DNA of 64,000 bases from Streptomyces sp. NBC_00094 (GCF_026343125.1 NZ_JAPEMB010000001.1:992001-1056000), one strand, 5' to 3'; counted from the stretch's first letter, positions 24,486-32,955 are shown. The notes: generated by a model from the sequence alone, not told the origin. Numbers and translations are program-made.

Positions 24486-27026
24486 GGCTTCGTCCGCCGC
24501 CCCGAGCGCCCGCAGGCGTTCCCGCAGCACCGGCGCCAGCGGGCTCCCGCCGGCCTCGTGGACGCGGGCGGCCCGGTCCAGCCACTCGGGGACCTCGTCC
24601 CGGCGCGCGCCGGTGCGTTCGGCGATGTCCGCGAGGGCGACGAGGGCCTGGGCCTCGTAGTGGGTGGCCCGCTCGGCCCGCAGGACGCCGGCCGCGTCCT
24701 CCAGGGCACGCATCGCCTCCTCCGCGTCCCCCAGGTGGTCGTGGGCGATGCCGAGGGCGGCCGTGGCCCGCGCGGCCATGCGCGGGTCCCGGCACTCCGA
24801 CAGCATCCGGTGGGCGGCGCGCAGGGTGGCGAGCGCGGTCGTGTGCTCCTCGGCGGCGTCCTGGGCGCAGCCGAGGAAGTACGTCGCGATGCCCGCGCCA
24901 CGCGCTTCACCGGCCCGGATGTTGAGATCGAGGGACGCGCGGTACGCGTCGACGGCGCGGGCCGGGTCGTGCCGGTCCCAGTACCGCCCGTCGAACTCGC
25001 GGACGGAGGCGCTGAGCACGGTGTGCCCGGCGATCTCGGCGCAGGCGAGGGCGGCGTCCAGCTCCGCGCGTGCCCGCTCGTCCTCCCCCAGGTCGAGCAG
25101 CGGCCGCGAGAGCAGGCTGCGCAGCCGGGCCTCGGCGGCCGGGGCCACCGCCCGCGCGGCGGCCCGGGCGCCCAGTTCGAGGGATTCGCGCCACGGGCCG
25201 AGGGCCCGCTGGTGGAGGAAGAGCACGGTGTACGCCTCGGCCAGCTGCCACACGAGGGTGTCCAGGCCGTCCTGGGCGGCCCCGGCGCGCAGCACGTCGA
25301 GGAGGTCGGCACTGCGGCTCTCCAACCAGGAGAGCGGGTCGGTCCGCCGGCCGGACGGCGGGGCGGGCCGCGCGCCGGACGGCGCGTTCGGCCGCGAGCC
25401 GTTCCCCTCCGGCGCGGCGAAGGGGTCCTCCACCCCGGCCAGGAGCGCGTCGAGATCGGCGACCCGTAGCCGGTCCGCGCGGATCGCCCGGTCGGCGAGG
25501 GCGGTGCGGACCAGACAGTGGGTGAGGACCCGGCCGACGAGCGTGGCCTCGCCGGTGGGGGGCTCCTCCGCGTCCGCGCGCTCACGCGCGTGCAGCCGTA
25601 CGAGGTCGTGCATGCGGTAGCGGCCGTCGGAGGTCCGCTCGATCAGGCCGTCTTCGGCGAGCCGGCCGAGGAGCGGCGCGGTGTCCGCGGCTGTGGCGCC
25701 GAGGGCTGCGGCGGCCGTGTCGACGTCGTACGTACGGCACGGGTGCCAGCCGAGGTACCGGTAGAGGCGGGCGGCCCCGGCGGGGAGCAGCCGGTAGGTC
25801 GGGTTCAGTACGGCGGACATCGAGTACGCGCCTCCCAGGGACATGCCGTCGAGCCTGCGGTTCTCGTCGGCGAGTTCCCGGGCCAGGGCGGCAGCCGTGA
25901 GCCCGGGGTCGGTGCGCAGCCGGGCCCCGACGATCCGCAGGGCGACGGGCAGCCCGCCGCACAGCTCGACGAGGCGCTCGGCGGCGGCCGGATCGGCCGC
26001 GACGGTCTCCTCGTCGCTGCCCTCGGCCAGCAGGAGCAGCGCGCCGTCCCGGTCGAGGGGCCGGAGCGCGAGTGTCCTGGCCCCGTCGAGGGCCAGCTCG
26101 CCAAGCGCCGACTGGCTGGTGACCAGCACCGCGCTGCCGGGGCCCTTGGGGACGAGGGGGCGGACCTGGGCCGGCTGGCCGACGTCGTCCAGGACGACGA
26201 GCAGCCGCCGCTCGGCGGTGCGGGAGCGGAAGAGCGCGGCCCGCTCCTGAAGGGTTCGGGGCATGTAGTCGTCGGTGACGCCGAGGCTGCGCAGGCACAT
26301 GGCGACGGCCTCGGAGACGTCGCCGCCGCTCTGTCCGCGCAGGGCGGCGAAGTCCACGTACAACTGGCCGTCGGGGTACCGCTCCCGGGCCGACGCGGCC
26401 CAGTGCCAGGCGGTGGCCGTCTTGCCCACGCCGGGCAGTCCGTGGAGGACGCCGATGCCGACCCGGGGGGCCCGCGCCCCGGCCGCGGTGGAGGCCCCGG
26501 GCCGCGGGAACCAGCGGTCGAGCTCGCCGAGGTCGGCGGTCCGGTTGACGAACGCGGCGGTGAGTTCGGGAACCTGGTCGGGCGGCGGCTCGGAAGGCAC
26601 GGGGGAGGGAGCGGGAGCCTGGTGCACGTGGAAGGTCATGTCGCCGCGGATCCGCGCGCCCTGGAAGGCGGGGCCGTGGTTCACATCACCGCTGATGTAC
26701 GTGGTCGTGGTCGGCGGCCCGAACGCGGCGATCAGGTCCTGCAGTTCGGCGACGGCCCGCGGGTCGTCGCGGAGCACCTGGAGGAGCCGGTCGCCCCAGC
26801 GCTCCTCGATCGCGCGCGCTTCCGTCTCGTCCCCGGCGGCACGAGCCGAAGCCGCCTCGCGCCCGGCCTCCTCCAGCTCTCCGGCGACCTGCCCGGCGTC
26901 GCCGCCGGAACCCCGCCGGCCGAACAGTCGCCAGTCGCGCGACTTGGCCTGCTCCCAGGCGTCCGTGACGACGAGTCCGAAGACGGTCGTCACCCCCGCC
27001 ATGGCGAGCGCCGCCAGCTCTTCCAC
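24471..27026 (-). CDS. NB-ARC STAND ATPase with C-terminal TPR-like repeats
   Basis: About 851 residues from the GTG at 27026 (GGGGGAG just upstream); an ATG at 27002 is an alternative. Residues 1-140 form an N-terminal region seen in many actinobacterial STAND proteins, with a short hydrophobic start and the motif ISGDVNHGPAFQGARIRGD. The NB-ARC core has Walker A GLPGVGKT (196-203), Walker B LLVVLDDV, GSAVLVTSQ and CGGLPVALRIVG. The C-terminal half is Ala/Leu-rich helical repeats of TPR type, the likely ligand sensor. STAND NTPases act as signal-triggered switches; some bacterial members are anti-phage defence proteins. No recognisable effector domain or partner gene is present. Confidence 0.83.
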   Translation of the reverse strand: MEELAALAMAGVTTVFGLVVTDAWEQAKSRDWRLFGRRGSGGDAGQVAGELEEAGREAASARAAGDETEARAIEERWGDRLLQVLRDDPRAVAELQDLIAAFGPPTTTTYISGDVNHGPAFQGARIRGDMTFHVHQAPAPSPVPSEPPPDQVPELTAAFVNRTADLGELDRWFPRPGASTAAGARAPRVGIGVLHGLPGVGKTATAWHWAASARERYPDGQLYVDFAALRGQSGGDVSEAVAMCLRSLGVTDDYMPRTLQERAALFRSRTAERRLLVVLDDVGQPAQVRPLVPKGPGSAVLVTSQSALGELALDGARTLALRPLDRDGALLLLAEGSDEETVAADPAAAERLVELCGGLPVALRIVGARLRTDPGLTAAALARELADENRRLDGMSLGGAYSMSAVLNPTYRLLPAGAARLYRYLGWHPCRTYDVDTAAAALGATAADTAPLLGRLAEDGLIERTSDGRYRMHDLVRLHARERADAEEPPTGEATLVGRVLTHCLVRTALADRAIRADRLRVADLDALLAGVEDPFAAPEGNGSRPNAPSGARPAPPSGRRTDPLSWLESRSADLLDVLRAGAAQDGLDTLVWQLAEAYTVLFLHQRALGPWRESLELGARAAARAVAPAAEARLRSLLSRPLLDLGEDERARAELDAALACAEIAGHTVLSASVREFDGRYWDRHDPARAVDAYRASLDLNIRAGEARGAGIATYFLGCAQDAAEEHTTALATLRAAHRMLSECRDPRMAARATAALGIAHDHLGDAEEAMRALEDAAGVLRAERATHYEAQALVALADIAERTGARRDEVPEWLDRAARVHEAGGSPLAPVLRERLRALGAADEAGSEG

Positions 27027-27233
27027 CGCTCCCCCGTCTCCGTGTCGCGCGCGGCACCGAAGGGGCGCCCGCGCCGTGACCACCGTAGAGAGGGCGGCGG
27101 GCCTTTGGACAGTCAGCTCGCCGCCGTCCCGGGACGTCCCATGGCGCGATTCGTGCGGTGGTCGCGACCGGGTGACGGATGCTGGAGAACGACAGCCCGC
27201 GAACACGCACCGTCGCGACAGAAGGAACCCACC

Positions 27234-27896
27234 ATGAAGATCGGCATCATCGGCGCCGGGAACATCGGCGGCAATCTGACCCGTCGTCTCACCGCCCTGG
27301 GCCACGACGTGTCCGTGGCCAACTCCCGCGGCCCGGAGACCCTGGCCGCGCTCGCGGCGGAGACGGGCGCCACGCCCGTCGCCGCCTCCGAGGCCGCCCG
27401 CGGCGCGGAGATCGTCGTCGTGACCGTCCCGCTCAAGAACGTCCCGGACCTTCCGGCGGGGCTGTTCGACGGCGCGGCCGAGGGCTTCACGGTCCTCGAC
27501 ACGAACAACTACTACCCCCGCGAGCGCGACGGCCGCATCGCCGCCATCGAGGACGACGGGCTGACCGAGAGCCGCTGGATCGAGCGGCAGCTCGGCCACC
27601 CGGTGGTGAAGGCCTTCAACGGCACCTACGCGGAGGACATACTGGACCGTCCGCGCCCGGCGGGCGACCCGGAGCGGCTGGCCCTGCCCGTGGCCGGGGA
27701 CGACGCGGCGGCGAAGGCGAAGATCCGGCTCCTCATCGACGAGCTCGGCTTCGACACGGTGGACGCGGGCGGCATCGACGACTCCTGGCGCCAGCAGCCG
27801 GACACCCCTGTCTACGGCCTCCGGGAGGGCGTGGACTCCGTGACGAAGGCCCTCGCCGACGCCTCCCCCGTGCGCCCGGAGACCTTCCGGGGCTGA
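27234..27896 (+). CDS. NADP/F420-dependent oxidoreductase (FNO-like)
   Basis: A 220-residue Rossmann-fold protein. It starts at once with the nucleotide-binding motif MKIGIIGAGNIGGNLTRRL and continues with VANSRGPETL, a phosphate-binding loop suggesting NADP, then VVTVPLKNVPDLP and KAFNGTYAEDIL. This is the pattern of the F420H2:NADP oxidoreductase/NADP-dependent dinucleotide-binding family. The ATG has GAAGGA upstream. It is divergent from the STAND ATPase and convergent with an isochorismatase-type hydrolase. The substrate is unknown; F420 use is possible in an actinomycete but not shown by the sequence. Confidence 0.8.
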   Translation: MKIGIIGAGNIGGNLTRRLTALGHDVSVANSRGPETLAALAAETGATPVAASEAARGAEIVVVTVPLKNVPDLPAGLFDGAAEGFTVLDTNNYYPRERDGRIAAIEDDGLTESRWIERQLGHPVVKAFNGTYAEDILDRPRPAGDPERLALPVAGDDAAAKAKIRLLIDELGFDTVDAGGIDDSWRQQPDTPVYGLREGVDSVTKALADASPVRPETFRG

Positions 27897-27908
27897 CGCG
27901 GGGCCCGT

Positions 27909-28487
27909 TCAGCCGGCCGCGGGCGCCGTGAACGTGACGTCCGCGGCCGGTACGGTGACCTCCGCGTCGCTCCCGAGGGCGTACGCGGCGACCCGGGAGA
28001 CCGTCGCGGCCGGCACGGCCTCGTGGACCCCCGGCACCGCCGGGCAGTCCTGGGTCGCGTGGGCGTCGTGGGGCACGACGACCCGGTAGCCGCGCGCCAG
28101 GGCCGTACGGGCCGTCGCCTGGACGCACATCTCGGACATCACGCCGCAGACGGCGACCGCCCGGATGCCCGCGGCGCCGAGTACGTCGCCGAGCGAGGTC
28201 GCGTGGAAGCCGTCGTCACGGGGCTTGCGGATGACGAGCTCCCGGGGGCCCGGCTCGACGGGGTGGTGGAGCTCCCAGCCCGGGGTGTGGGGCTCGTCCT
28301 CCGCCCCGGGCGGCCCGTCGTTCTGGAGATGGACGACGAGCGCGCCGCCCCTCCGGGCCCGGGCGATGAGGTCCGCCGTCCGCTCGACGAGCCGGCCGGC
28401 CGCGGGCACGGCCCCGTCCCCGACGACGAAGGCCGACTGCACGTCCACGACGATCAGGGCGTCCACGGGCTGCGAGAGCTGCGTCAT
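27909..28487 (-). CDS. Isochorismatase-family cysteine hydrolase
   Basis: A 192-residue protein with the isochorismatase/nicotinamidase fold. The catalytic Asp is Asp15 in ALIVVDVQ, the Lys is in ELVIRKPRDDGFHAT, and the nucleophilic Cys lies in VCGVMSEMCVQATARTAL. Members hydrolyse isochorismate, nicotinamide or other amides. No siderophore or NAD gene is adjacent, so the substrate cannot be assigned. The start ATG at 28487 lies 112 nt from the divergent DUF4180 gene. Confidence 0.85.
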   Translation of the reverse strand: MTQLSQPVDALIVVDVQSAFVVGDGAVPAAGRLVERTADLIARARRGGALVVHLQNDGPPGAEDEPHTPGWELHHPVEPGPRELVIRKPRDDGFHATSLGDVLGAAGIRAVAVCGVMSEMCVQATARTALARGYRVVVPHDAHATQDCPAVPGVHEAVPAATVSRVAAYALGSDAEVTVPAADVTFTAPAAG

Positions 28488-28599
28488 CCGGCCATCCTCG
28501 CCCGCACCGCCCCCGCGGCTCCACAGGATTTCCCCGGTCCCCGCCGGCCGCCCGGAATCCCCCTACGCGGGCCGGACCTCGCGGGCTAGCCTGACGCCC

Positions 28600-28962
28600 A
28601 TGAACACCGTCGAGAAGATCCACGGCATCCCCGCCCTCCTCTGCGCCGCCGAGGGCGCGTCCATCGCCGCCGAGGCCGACATCCTGGATCTCATCGGCGA
28701 CGCCTGGTACCAGGAGGCCCGCTGGATCGTCGTCCCGGCCGAACGGTTCGACGCGTCCTTCTTCCAGCTGCGCACCCGGGTCGCGGGCGACATCATCCAG
28801 AAGGCCGTCAACTACCGGCTCGGGCTCGCCGTGGTCGGCGACATCTCCGTTCACACGGAGGCCAGTTCACCGCTCCGCGACTTCGTACGGGAGTGCAACC
28901 GCGGTACGCAGACCTGGTTCCTGTCCGACCTGGAGGAGTTCCGGGAGCGGCTGGCGGGCTAG
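28600..28962 (+). CDS. DUF4180 domain protein
   Basis: A 120-residue single-domain protein matching the DUF4180 pattern (ADILDLIGDAWYQEARWIVVPAERFDASFFQLRTRVAG and VNYRLGLAVVGDIS in two stretches). The function of the family is unknown. The ATG is at 28600. The stop codon lies inside the left arm of a hairpin that probably ends the transcript. Confidence 0.8.
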   Translation: MNTVEKIHGIPALLCAAEGASIAAEADILDLIGDAWYQEARWIVVPAERFDASFFQLRTRVAGDIIQKAVNYRLGLAVVGDISVHTEASSPLRDFVRECNRGTQTWFLSDLEEFRERLAG

Positions 28963-28997
28963 GTCGCGTCCGGCCCTGATCCGCCGGACACGACCTA
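28960..28997 (+). terminator. Terminator hairpin after the DUF4180 gene
   Basis: TAGGTCGCGTCCGGC (28960-28974) pairs with GCCGGACACGACCTA (28983-28997) with one mismatch and an 8-nt loop. The stop codon TAG forms the base of the stem. Confidence 0.8.
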
Positions 28998-29129
28998 AGG
29001 CTGTCCCGTAGGCCAACAGCGGCCTTCGCTCCGGGCTCTTCCCGTGGCGTGCAGTCGGGTGAGGTTGCCCGGCCGGCCCGCGTCGGTGCCGGGGAGACCG
29101 CTTCCGTGGGCGCTCTCCCCAGCTGTGCT

Positions 29130-30644
29130 TCACACGGTGAGGTGCTGCTTCGCGTCGGAGCCGGTGGCGGGCTCGGTGGCGATGCCGTGCTGCTCGTCGT
29201 CAGGGCGACCCTTCCTGGGCAGCAGGAAGGTGATCGCGAGGAACGCCGTCAGCAAGCACGCCTGGACGATCAGCGCGCGGTGGAATCCGCCGGTGAAGTC
29301 ACCGGTCTTGGCCTGGGCGAAGAACACCGAGCCGAAGATCGCGACGCCGATGGAGCCGCCGATGGCCTGCACGGCCGACAGGACACCGGAGGCGGAACCG
29401 ATCTCGTCGTCGTCGACCGCGGCGAGGATGAAGCTGAACAGGGCGGCGATCACCATGCCGGCGCCGATGCCCGCCACCGCTGTGCCGGGAACGATGTCCC
29501 AGATCGAGAACGAGGCGGCGTCGAGGCCGTCGATCTCGAACCACAGTACGGCCGCGCCGGCCAGCTGGACGAGCGGTCCGATCTGCAGCACTTTGCGGCC
29601 GATCTTGTCGGCGAGGAACGCGCCGCTGATGGCGCCGCCGATCGCGGTTCCCACGGCGAGGGGCAGGTTGCCCAGTCCCGCGTCGCCGGCGGTGAAGTGC
29701 CGGCCGATCTGGAGGAACAAGGTCAGTACGAGCTGGGTGCCGATCAGTCCGCCGAAGAACAGGGCGATGCCGCCGAGGCCGACGGTGAAGGCCGGCTTGC
29801 GGAGCAGGCCCGGGGTCACCAGCGGCTCGCGGCCCGCGGCGGCCGCGCGGCGCTGCTGGAGGGCGAAGAGGGCGAAACCGATCACCGAGGCGGCCATGGA
29901 CAGCCATGTCCACAGCGGCCAGCCGTTCTCCTGTCCCTGGTTGAGCGGCAGCACCAGCAGGGCGCAGGACGCCACGACCAGTGCGGCGCCGGTCATGTCG
30001 ACCCGTACCGTGAGGTCGCCCGCCTTCTTGGGCACGAACTTCGCGGCGACGATCAGCGCCGCGATTCCGATGGGCAGGTTGATCAGGAACACCGATCGCC
30101 AGCCCAGGCCGAAGAAGTCGCCCTCGATGAGGAAACCGCCCAGGACCGGGCCGATGATGCCGCCCAGGCCCAGGACGGGTCCGAAGATCGCGAAGACCTT
30201 GGTGAGCTCGGGGCCGGAGAAGTTCTCCCGCAGCAGACCCAGACCCTGGGGCAGCAGGATCGCTCCGGCGGTGCCCTGCAGCAGGCGGAAGGCGATCAGC
30301 AACTCGATGCTCGGCGCGATGGCGCACAGCAGCGAACTCGCGGTGAAGGCCGCCAGGCCGATCAGGAACATCCGGCGCCGGCCGTAGCGGTCGCCGAGCC
30401 GGCCGCCGAGCACGAGCCCGGCGCCCAGGGTGAGGGCGTAGCCGCCGATCACCCACTGCAGTCCGACGGAACCGGCGCCGAGGGAGTCCTCCAGGGCCGG
30501 CCCGGCGACGTTGACGATCGAGGCGTCCAGGAGATCCATGATCTCCGCGACGATCATCACCGCCAGGATCAGCCACCGCCATCGGTAGGGCTCGGTCGTC
30601 TCGTCAGGGGTGGGGGACGGGTCACGCACGCCAGATACCTCCAT
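29130..30644 (-). CDS. MFS drug/metabolite exporter (DHA2, 14-helix type)
   Basis: A 504-residue membrane protein with 14 predicted helices. MFS motif A-like loop GGRLGDRYGRRRMFLIG and motif C (GPVLGLGGIIGPVLGG) typical of proton-coupled drug exporters are present, and the first helix carries the DHA2 motif LDASIVNVAGPAL. The ATG at 30644 follows GGTGGA-like sequence in the regulatory region. It is divergent from a MarR regulator that probably represses it in response to the exported compound. It is the only MFS exporter in the window, about 9 kb from the indolocarbazole operon; a link is speculative. Confidence 0.88.
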   Translation of the reverse strand: MEVSGVRDPSPTPDETTEPYRWRWLILAVMIVAEIMDLLDASIVNVAGPALEDSLGAGSVGLQWVIGGYALTLGAGLVLGGRLGDRYGRRRMFLIGLAAFTASSLLCAIAPSIELLIAFRLLQGTAGAILLPQGLGLLRENFSGPELTKVFAIFGPVLGLGGIIGPVLGGFLIEGDFFGLGWRSVFLINLPIGIAALIVAAKFVPKKAGDLTVRVDMTGAALVVASCALLVLPLNQGQENGWPLWTWLSMAASVIGFALFALQQRRAAAAGREPLVTPGLLRKPAFTVGLGGIALFFGGLIGTQLVLTLFLQIGRHFTAGDAGLGNLPLAVGTAIGGAISGAFLADKIGRKVLQIGPLVQLAGAAVLWFEIDGLDAASFSIWDIVPGTAVAGIGAGMVIAALFSFILAAVDDDEIGSASGVLSAVQAIGGSIGVAIFGSVFFAQAKTGDFTGGFHRALIVQACLLTAFLAITFLLPRKGRPDDEQHGIATEPATGSDAKQHLTV

Positions 30645-30684
30645 GGTGAAGTAATTCCATCATGAAGGTAAAATGGTGAAGGTA
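30636..30684. promoter_or_regulatory. Candidate MarR operator between exporter and regulator
   Basis: An AT-rich region in a GC-rich genome. TACCTCCAT (30636-30644) and ATGAAGGTA (30662-30670) form a 9-bp inverted repeat with one mismatch, and GGTGAAGTA, CATGAAGGTA and GGTGAAGGTA (30645, 30661, 30675) are direct repeats. The left arm overlaps the exporter start codon, so binding would block the exporter. Confidence 0.6.
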
Positions 30685-30750
30685 GGTTGTCAAAGCGGGC
30701 CGCCCACCTGGACGCCCGGCAGGAGAGAAGAGGGCCCGGTGGAGGAAGCG

Positions 30751-31263
30751 ATGGGCGACGGTGTCGCGGCGCGGCGCGAGCGGCTGATGGAAGGGCTGCG
30801 GATCTACGGCGGCCACTACGCCGAGCTCAGCCGGCGTTTCGCGGCATGGCTGGGCCTGCACTCCACCGACGCGACCGCGGTGCTGGAGATCGCGGCCGCC
30901 GAAGAACGCGGGACCCCGCTGTCACCGGCCCGGCTGAGCGAGCGCATCTCCCTGTCCACGGGCGCCACGACCGCGCTCCTGAACCGCCTCGAAGCGGCCG
31001 GGCACATCACCCGCACCCGCGAGCACTCCGACCGGCGCATCGTCACCCTGCGCGGCGGCCCGCACATCCAGGAGCGGGCGGACGAGTTCTTCGGCCCGCT
31101 CGCCGGCCGCCTCGATGCGGCGATGTCCCCCTACCCGCCACAACTCCTGGAACAGTTCGAGCAGTTCATGACCGATCTGAACGCCACCATGGACGCCCAC
31201 CTCGCCGAGCGGAGCCCGGTGACACCGCGCCCCGACGGCACCCTCGGGGACCGCCGGCGCTAG
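30751..31263 (+). CDS. MarR-family transcriptional regulator
   Basis: A 170-residue winged-helix protein. I chose the ATG at 30751 because GGAGGA lies five nt upstream; a GTG at 30739 is possible. The DNA-binding region (LSPARLSERISLSTGATTALLNRLEAAGHITRTREHSDRR) contains the MarR signature HSDRR after the recognition helix. It is divergent from the MFS exporter, its probable target. The stop codon TAG is the first trinucleotide of a MITE-like inverted repeat, so the natural C-terminus may have been replaced at insertion; the last residues (GTLGDRRR) look like tail sequence. Confidence 0.88.
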   Translation: MGDGVAARRERLMEGLRIYGGHYAELSRRFAAWLGLHSTDATAVLEIAAAEERGTPLSPARLSERISLSTGATTALLNRLEAAGHITRTREHSDRRIVTLRGGPHIQERADEFFGPLAGRLDAAMSPYPPQLLEQFEQFMTDLNATMDAHLAERSPVTPRPDGTLGDRRR

Positions 31264-31428
31264 GGCCTGTCTGACAATTCGCGTCGGATCAGGCCGGGGC
31301 GTTCGGTGCGTGCGATCGGCGTGCGGTCGGGACGTCCTCGTAGCGGAGCTACGTGGGCGTTTCGGCCGTGCGTCGAGCGTGCGTGCCGGGCGGGCCGGAC
31401 CCGGCGGGAATTGTCAGACAGGCCCTAG
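31260..31428. mobile_element. MITE-like element with 21-bp perfect terminal inverted repeats
   Basis: The left end, CTAG followed by GGCCTGTCTGACAATTC (31260-31280), is an exact reverse complement of 31408-31428. The element is about 169 bp, has no coding capacity and begins and ends with CTAG, which may include a duplicated target. The interior is GC-rich with a small hairpin around GTAGCGGAGCTAC (about 31340). These features fit a non-autonomous MITE. I recall similar ends dispersed in Streptomyces genomes, but cannot verify it here. Confidence 0.7.
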
Positions 31429-31473
31429 AGGTCGCCTCGGCCGGCCTAGTGACCCGGAGTTTCGGTCTGTGGG

Positions 31474-31523
31474 GGGGCGTCATCCCTCGACGTCAAGAAG
31501 GCGCCTCCGGGGGATGACGCCCC
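31474..31523 (-). terminator. Hairpin downstream of the AhpD-like gene
   Basis: GGGGCGTCATCCC (31474-31486) pairs perfectly with GGGATGACGCCCC (31511-31523); the loop is 24 nt. It lies 10 nt beyond the stop of the minus-strand AhpD-like gene and also blocks read-through from the left. Confidence 0.65.
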
Positions 31524-31532
31524 GCCCGGCTC

Positions 31533-31982
31533 TCACCAGGTCTTGCCGGCCTGCTCCCGGACCGTGTGGTTGATCCGGTTGAAGAAGTTGGTCATCGCGA
31601 TCTCCAGGGTGATCGCGCCCAGTTGCTCCTCGCTGAAGTGGTCGGCGGCGGCGTCCCAGATCTCGTCGGTGACCCCCGGTGCGCCGTCCTGGAGCCGGGT
31701 GGCGGCCTCGGTCAGGGCGAGGGCCGCCCGCTCCTCATCGGTGTAGAAGGGCGTCTCGCGCCACGCGACCACGTGGTGCAGCCGCTCCTCCGTCTCACCG
31801 GCCTGCTTCGCCGACTGGATCGTGGCGAAGACGCACGGGCTGCAGCCGTTGATCTGGCTGACACGCAGATGGACCAGCGACAGCAGACGCCTGTCCACGC
31901 CCCCGGCGTGAATCGCCTTGTAGAGGTGCTGGATCGCCGTGATCACGTCGGGATTAGCCGGGCTCTTCACACGTGCTTCCAT
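31533..31982 (-). CDS. AhpD-family alkylhydroperoxidase / carboxymuconolactone decarboxylase protein
   Basis: A 149-residue AhpD-fold protein with the redox pair Cys47-Ser-Pro-Cys50 (INGCSPCVFAT). It probably reduces peroxides or similar substrates using a thiol partner. Such genes are the classic partners of ECF41 sigma factors, and an ECF41 gene lies divergently at 32077. A promoter-like motif on its strand at 32048-32074 fits ECF41 control. The ATG at 31982 is preceded by AGGAGCAGGACC-like sequence. Confidence 0.87.
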   Translation of the reverse strand: MEARVKSPANPDVITAIQHLYKAIHAGGVDRRLLSLVHLRVSQINGCSPCVFATIQSAKQAGETEERLHHVVAWRETPFYTDEERAALALTEAATRLQDGAPGVTDEIWDAAADHFSEEQLGAITLEIAMTNFFNRINHTVREQAGKTW

Positions 31983-32011
31983 CGGTCCTGCTCCTTCATC
32001 GATGGTTCATC

Positions 32012-32038
32012 GGTTACCTGCGCCCCTCCGGGCCCGTC
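32012..32038 (+). promoter_or_regulatory. ECF41-like promoter of the sigma factor gene
   Basis: GGTTACC (32012-32018), a 16-nt spacer and CGTC (32035-32038) resemble the ECF41 consensus TGTCACA-N16-CGTC. The start point would be near 32045, about 30 nt before the sigma factor ATG. A mirror copy lies on the opposite strand. Confidence 0.55.
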
Positions 32039-32047
32039 ATCACCCAT

Positions 32048-32074
32048 GACGGAGCAGAGCCGAGGAAGGTAACA
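32048..32074 (-). promoter_or_regulatory. ECF41-like promoter of the AhpD-like gene
   Basis: Reading the minus strand, TGTTACC (32074-32068), a 16-nt spacer and CGTC (32051-32048) match the ECF41 consensus TGTCACA-N16-CGTC at five of seven -35 positions and fully at the -10. The start would lie near 32041, giving a leader of about 60 nt to the AhpD-like gene. Confidence 0.65.
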
Positions 32075-32076
32075 AG

Positions 32077-32955
32077 ATGTCCGACACCAGCCCGACGGAC
32101 CCGATAGCCGAGACGTTCGAGGCCCAGCGCGACCGGCTGCGCGCGGTCGCCCACCGCATGCTCGGGTCGCACGCCGATGCCGAGGACGTGGTCCAGGAGG
32201 CCTGGCTGCGGCTCTCCCGCCAGGACACGGCGACCATCCACAACCTCGCCGGCTGGCTGACCACGGTGGTCGGCCGGATCAGCCTCGATGTCCTGCGATC
32301 GCGCGAGGCCCGCCCGGAGGCGTCCTACGGCGACGGACTGTCCGAGCTCGTCGTGACGCTCGACGACAATCCTGCTCCCGAGGACGACGCGGTGCTCGCC
32401 GACTCGGTCGGGCTCGCGCTCCTCGTCGTTCTGGAGTCGCTCGGGCCGAGCGAGCGGCTGGCGTTCGTGCTGCACGACCTGTTCGCGGTGCCGTTCGACG
32501 AGATCGGCCAGATCCTCGGCAAGTCCACCGCCGCCGCCAAGATGCTCGCCAGCCGCGCCCGCAGGAAGGTGCAGGCGATCGAGCGGCCGACCGGCGGCGG
32601 ACGGGAGCAGCGAGAGGTGGTCCAGGCCTTCCTGGCGGCGGCTCGCCGCGGCGACTTCGAGGGGTTGCTGCGGGTACTCGACCCCGAGGTGAAACTGACC
32701 GTCAACACCCCGTCCGGCGTGGTCGTCACCCTCGGCGCCACCAAGGTCGCAGCCGGCGCGCAACTGTCCGCCAGTGCGGCCACGCAGGGGCGGGCGGTGC
32801 TCGTCAACGGCCTCCCGGGGATCATTTCCTGGCGCGAGGACGGCGCCCCGCTCTCGGTCCTCGCGTTCACCGTCGCCGACGGCCGGATCACCGGCATCAC
32901 GGTCGTGATCGACCCGGCCAAGCTCGCGCTGATGGACCTGCCGGATCCGGCGTGA
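32077..32955 (+). CDS. ECF41-type RNA polymerase sigma factor with SnoaL-like C-terminal domain
   Basis: A 292-residue sigma factor. Region 2 (FEAQRDRLRAVAHRMLGSHADAEDVVQEAWLRL) and region 4 (ESLGPSERLAFVLHDLFAVPFDEIGQILG) occupy residues 10-175. A C-terminal NTF2/SnoaL-like domain (about 185-285) with NGLPGIISW corresponds to the ECF41 regulatory domain; in this group the extension replaces a separate anti-sigma factor and both activates and restrains the sigma factor. The ATG has AGGAAGG upstream. It is divergent from an AhpD-like gene through a symmetric promoter region, consistent with autoregulation plus target control. Confidence 0.9.
   Translation: MSDTSPTDPIAETFEAQRDRLRAVAHRMLGSHADAEDVVQEAWLRLSRQDTATIHNLAGWLTTVVGRISLDVLRSREARPEASYGDGLSELVVTLDDNPAPEDDAVLADSVGLALLVVLESLGPSERLAFVLHDLFAVPFDEIGQILGKSTAAAKMLASRARRKVQAIERPTGGGREQREVVQAFLAAARRGDFEGLLRVLDPEVKLTVNTPSGVVVTLGATKVAAGAQLSASAATQGRAVLVNGLPGIISWREDGAPLSVLAFTVADGRITGITVVIDPAKLALMDLPDPA

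Noticed and set aside
24471..28962. A multi-gene defence island around the STAND ATPase
   Set aside because: Neighbours are ordinary oxidoreductase, hydrolase and DUF4180 genes with no nuclease, helicase or toxin features.
28999..29129. Possible end of a second MITE or IS remnant (GGCTGTCCCGTAGG)
   Set aside because: No matching inverted end or transposase fragment was found.
29130..30644. MFS exporter as the self-resistance gene of the indolocarbazole cluster
   Set aside because: It lies about 9 kb away with unrelated genes between and has its own MarR regulator; no sequence evidence links them.
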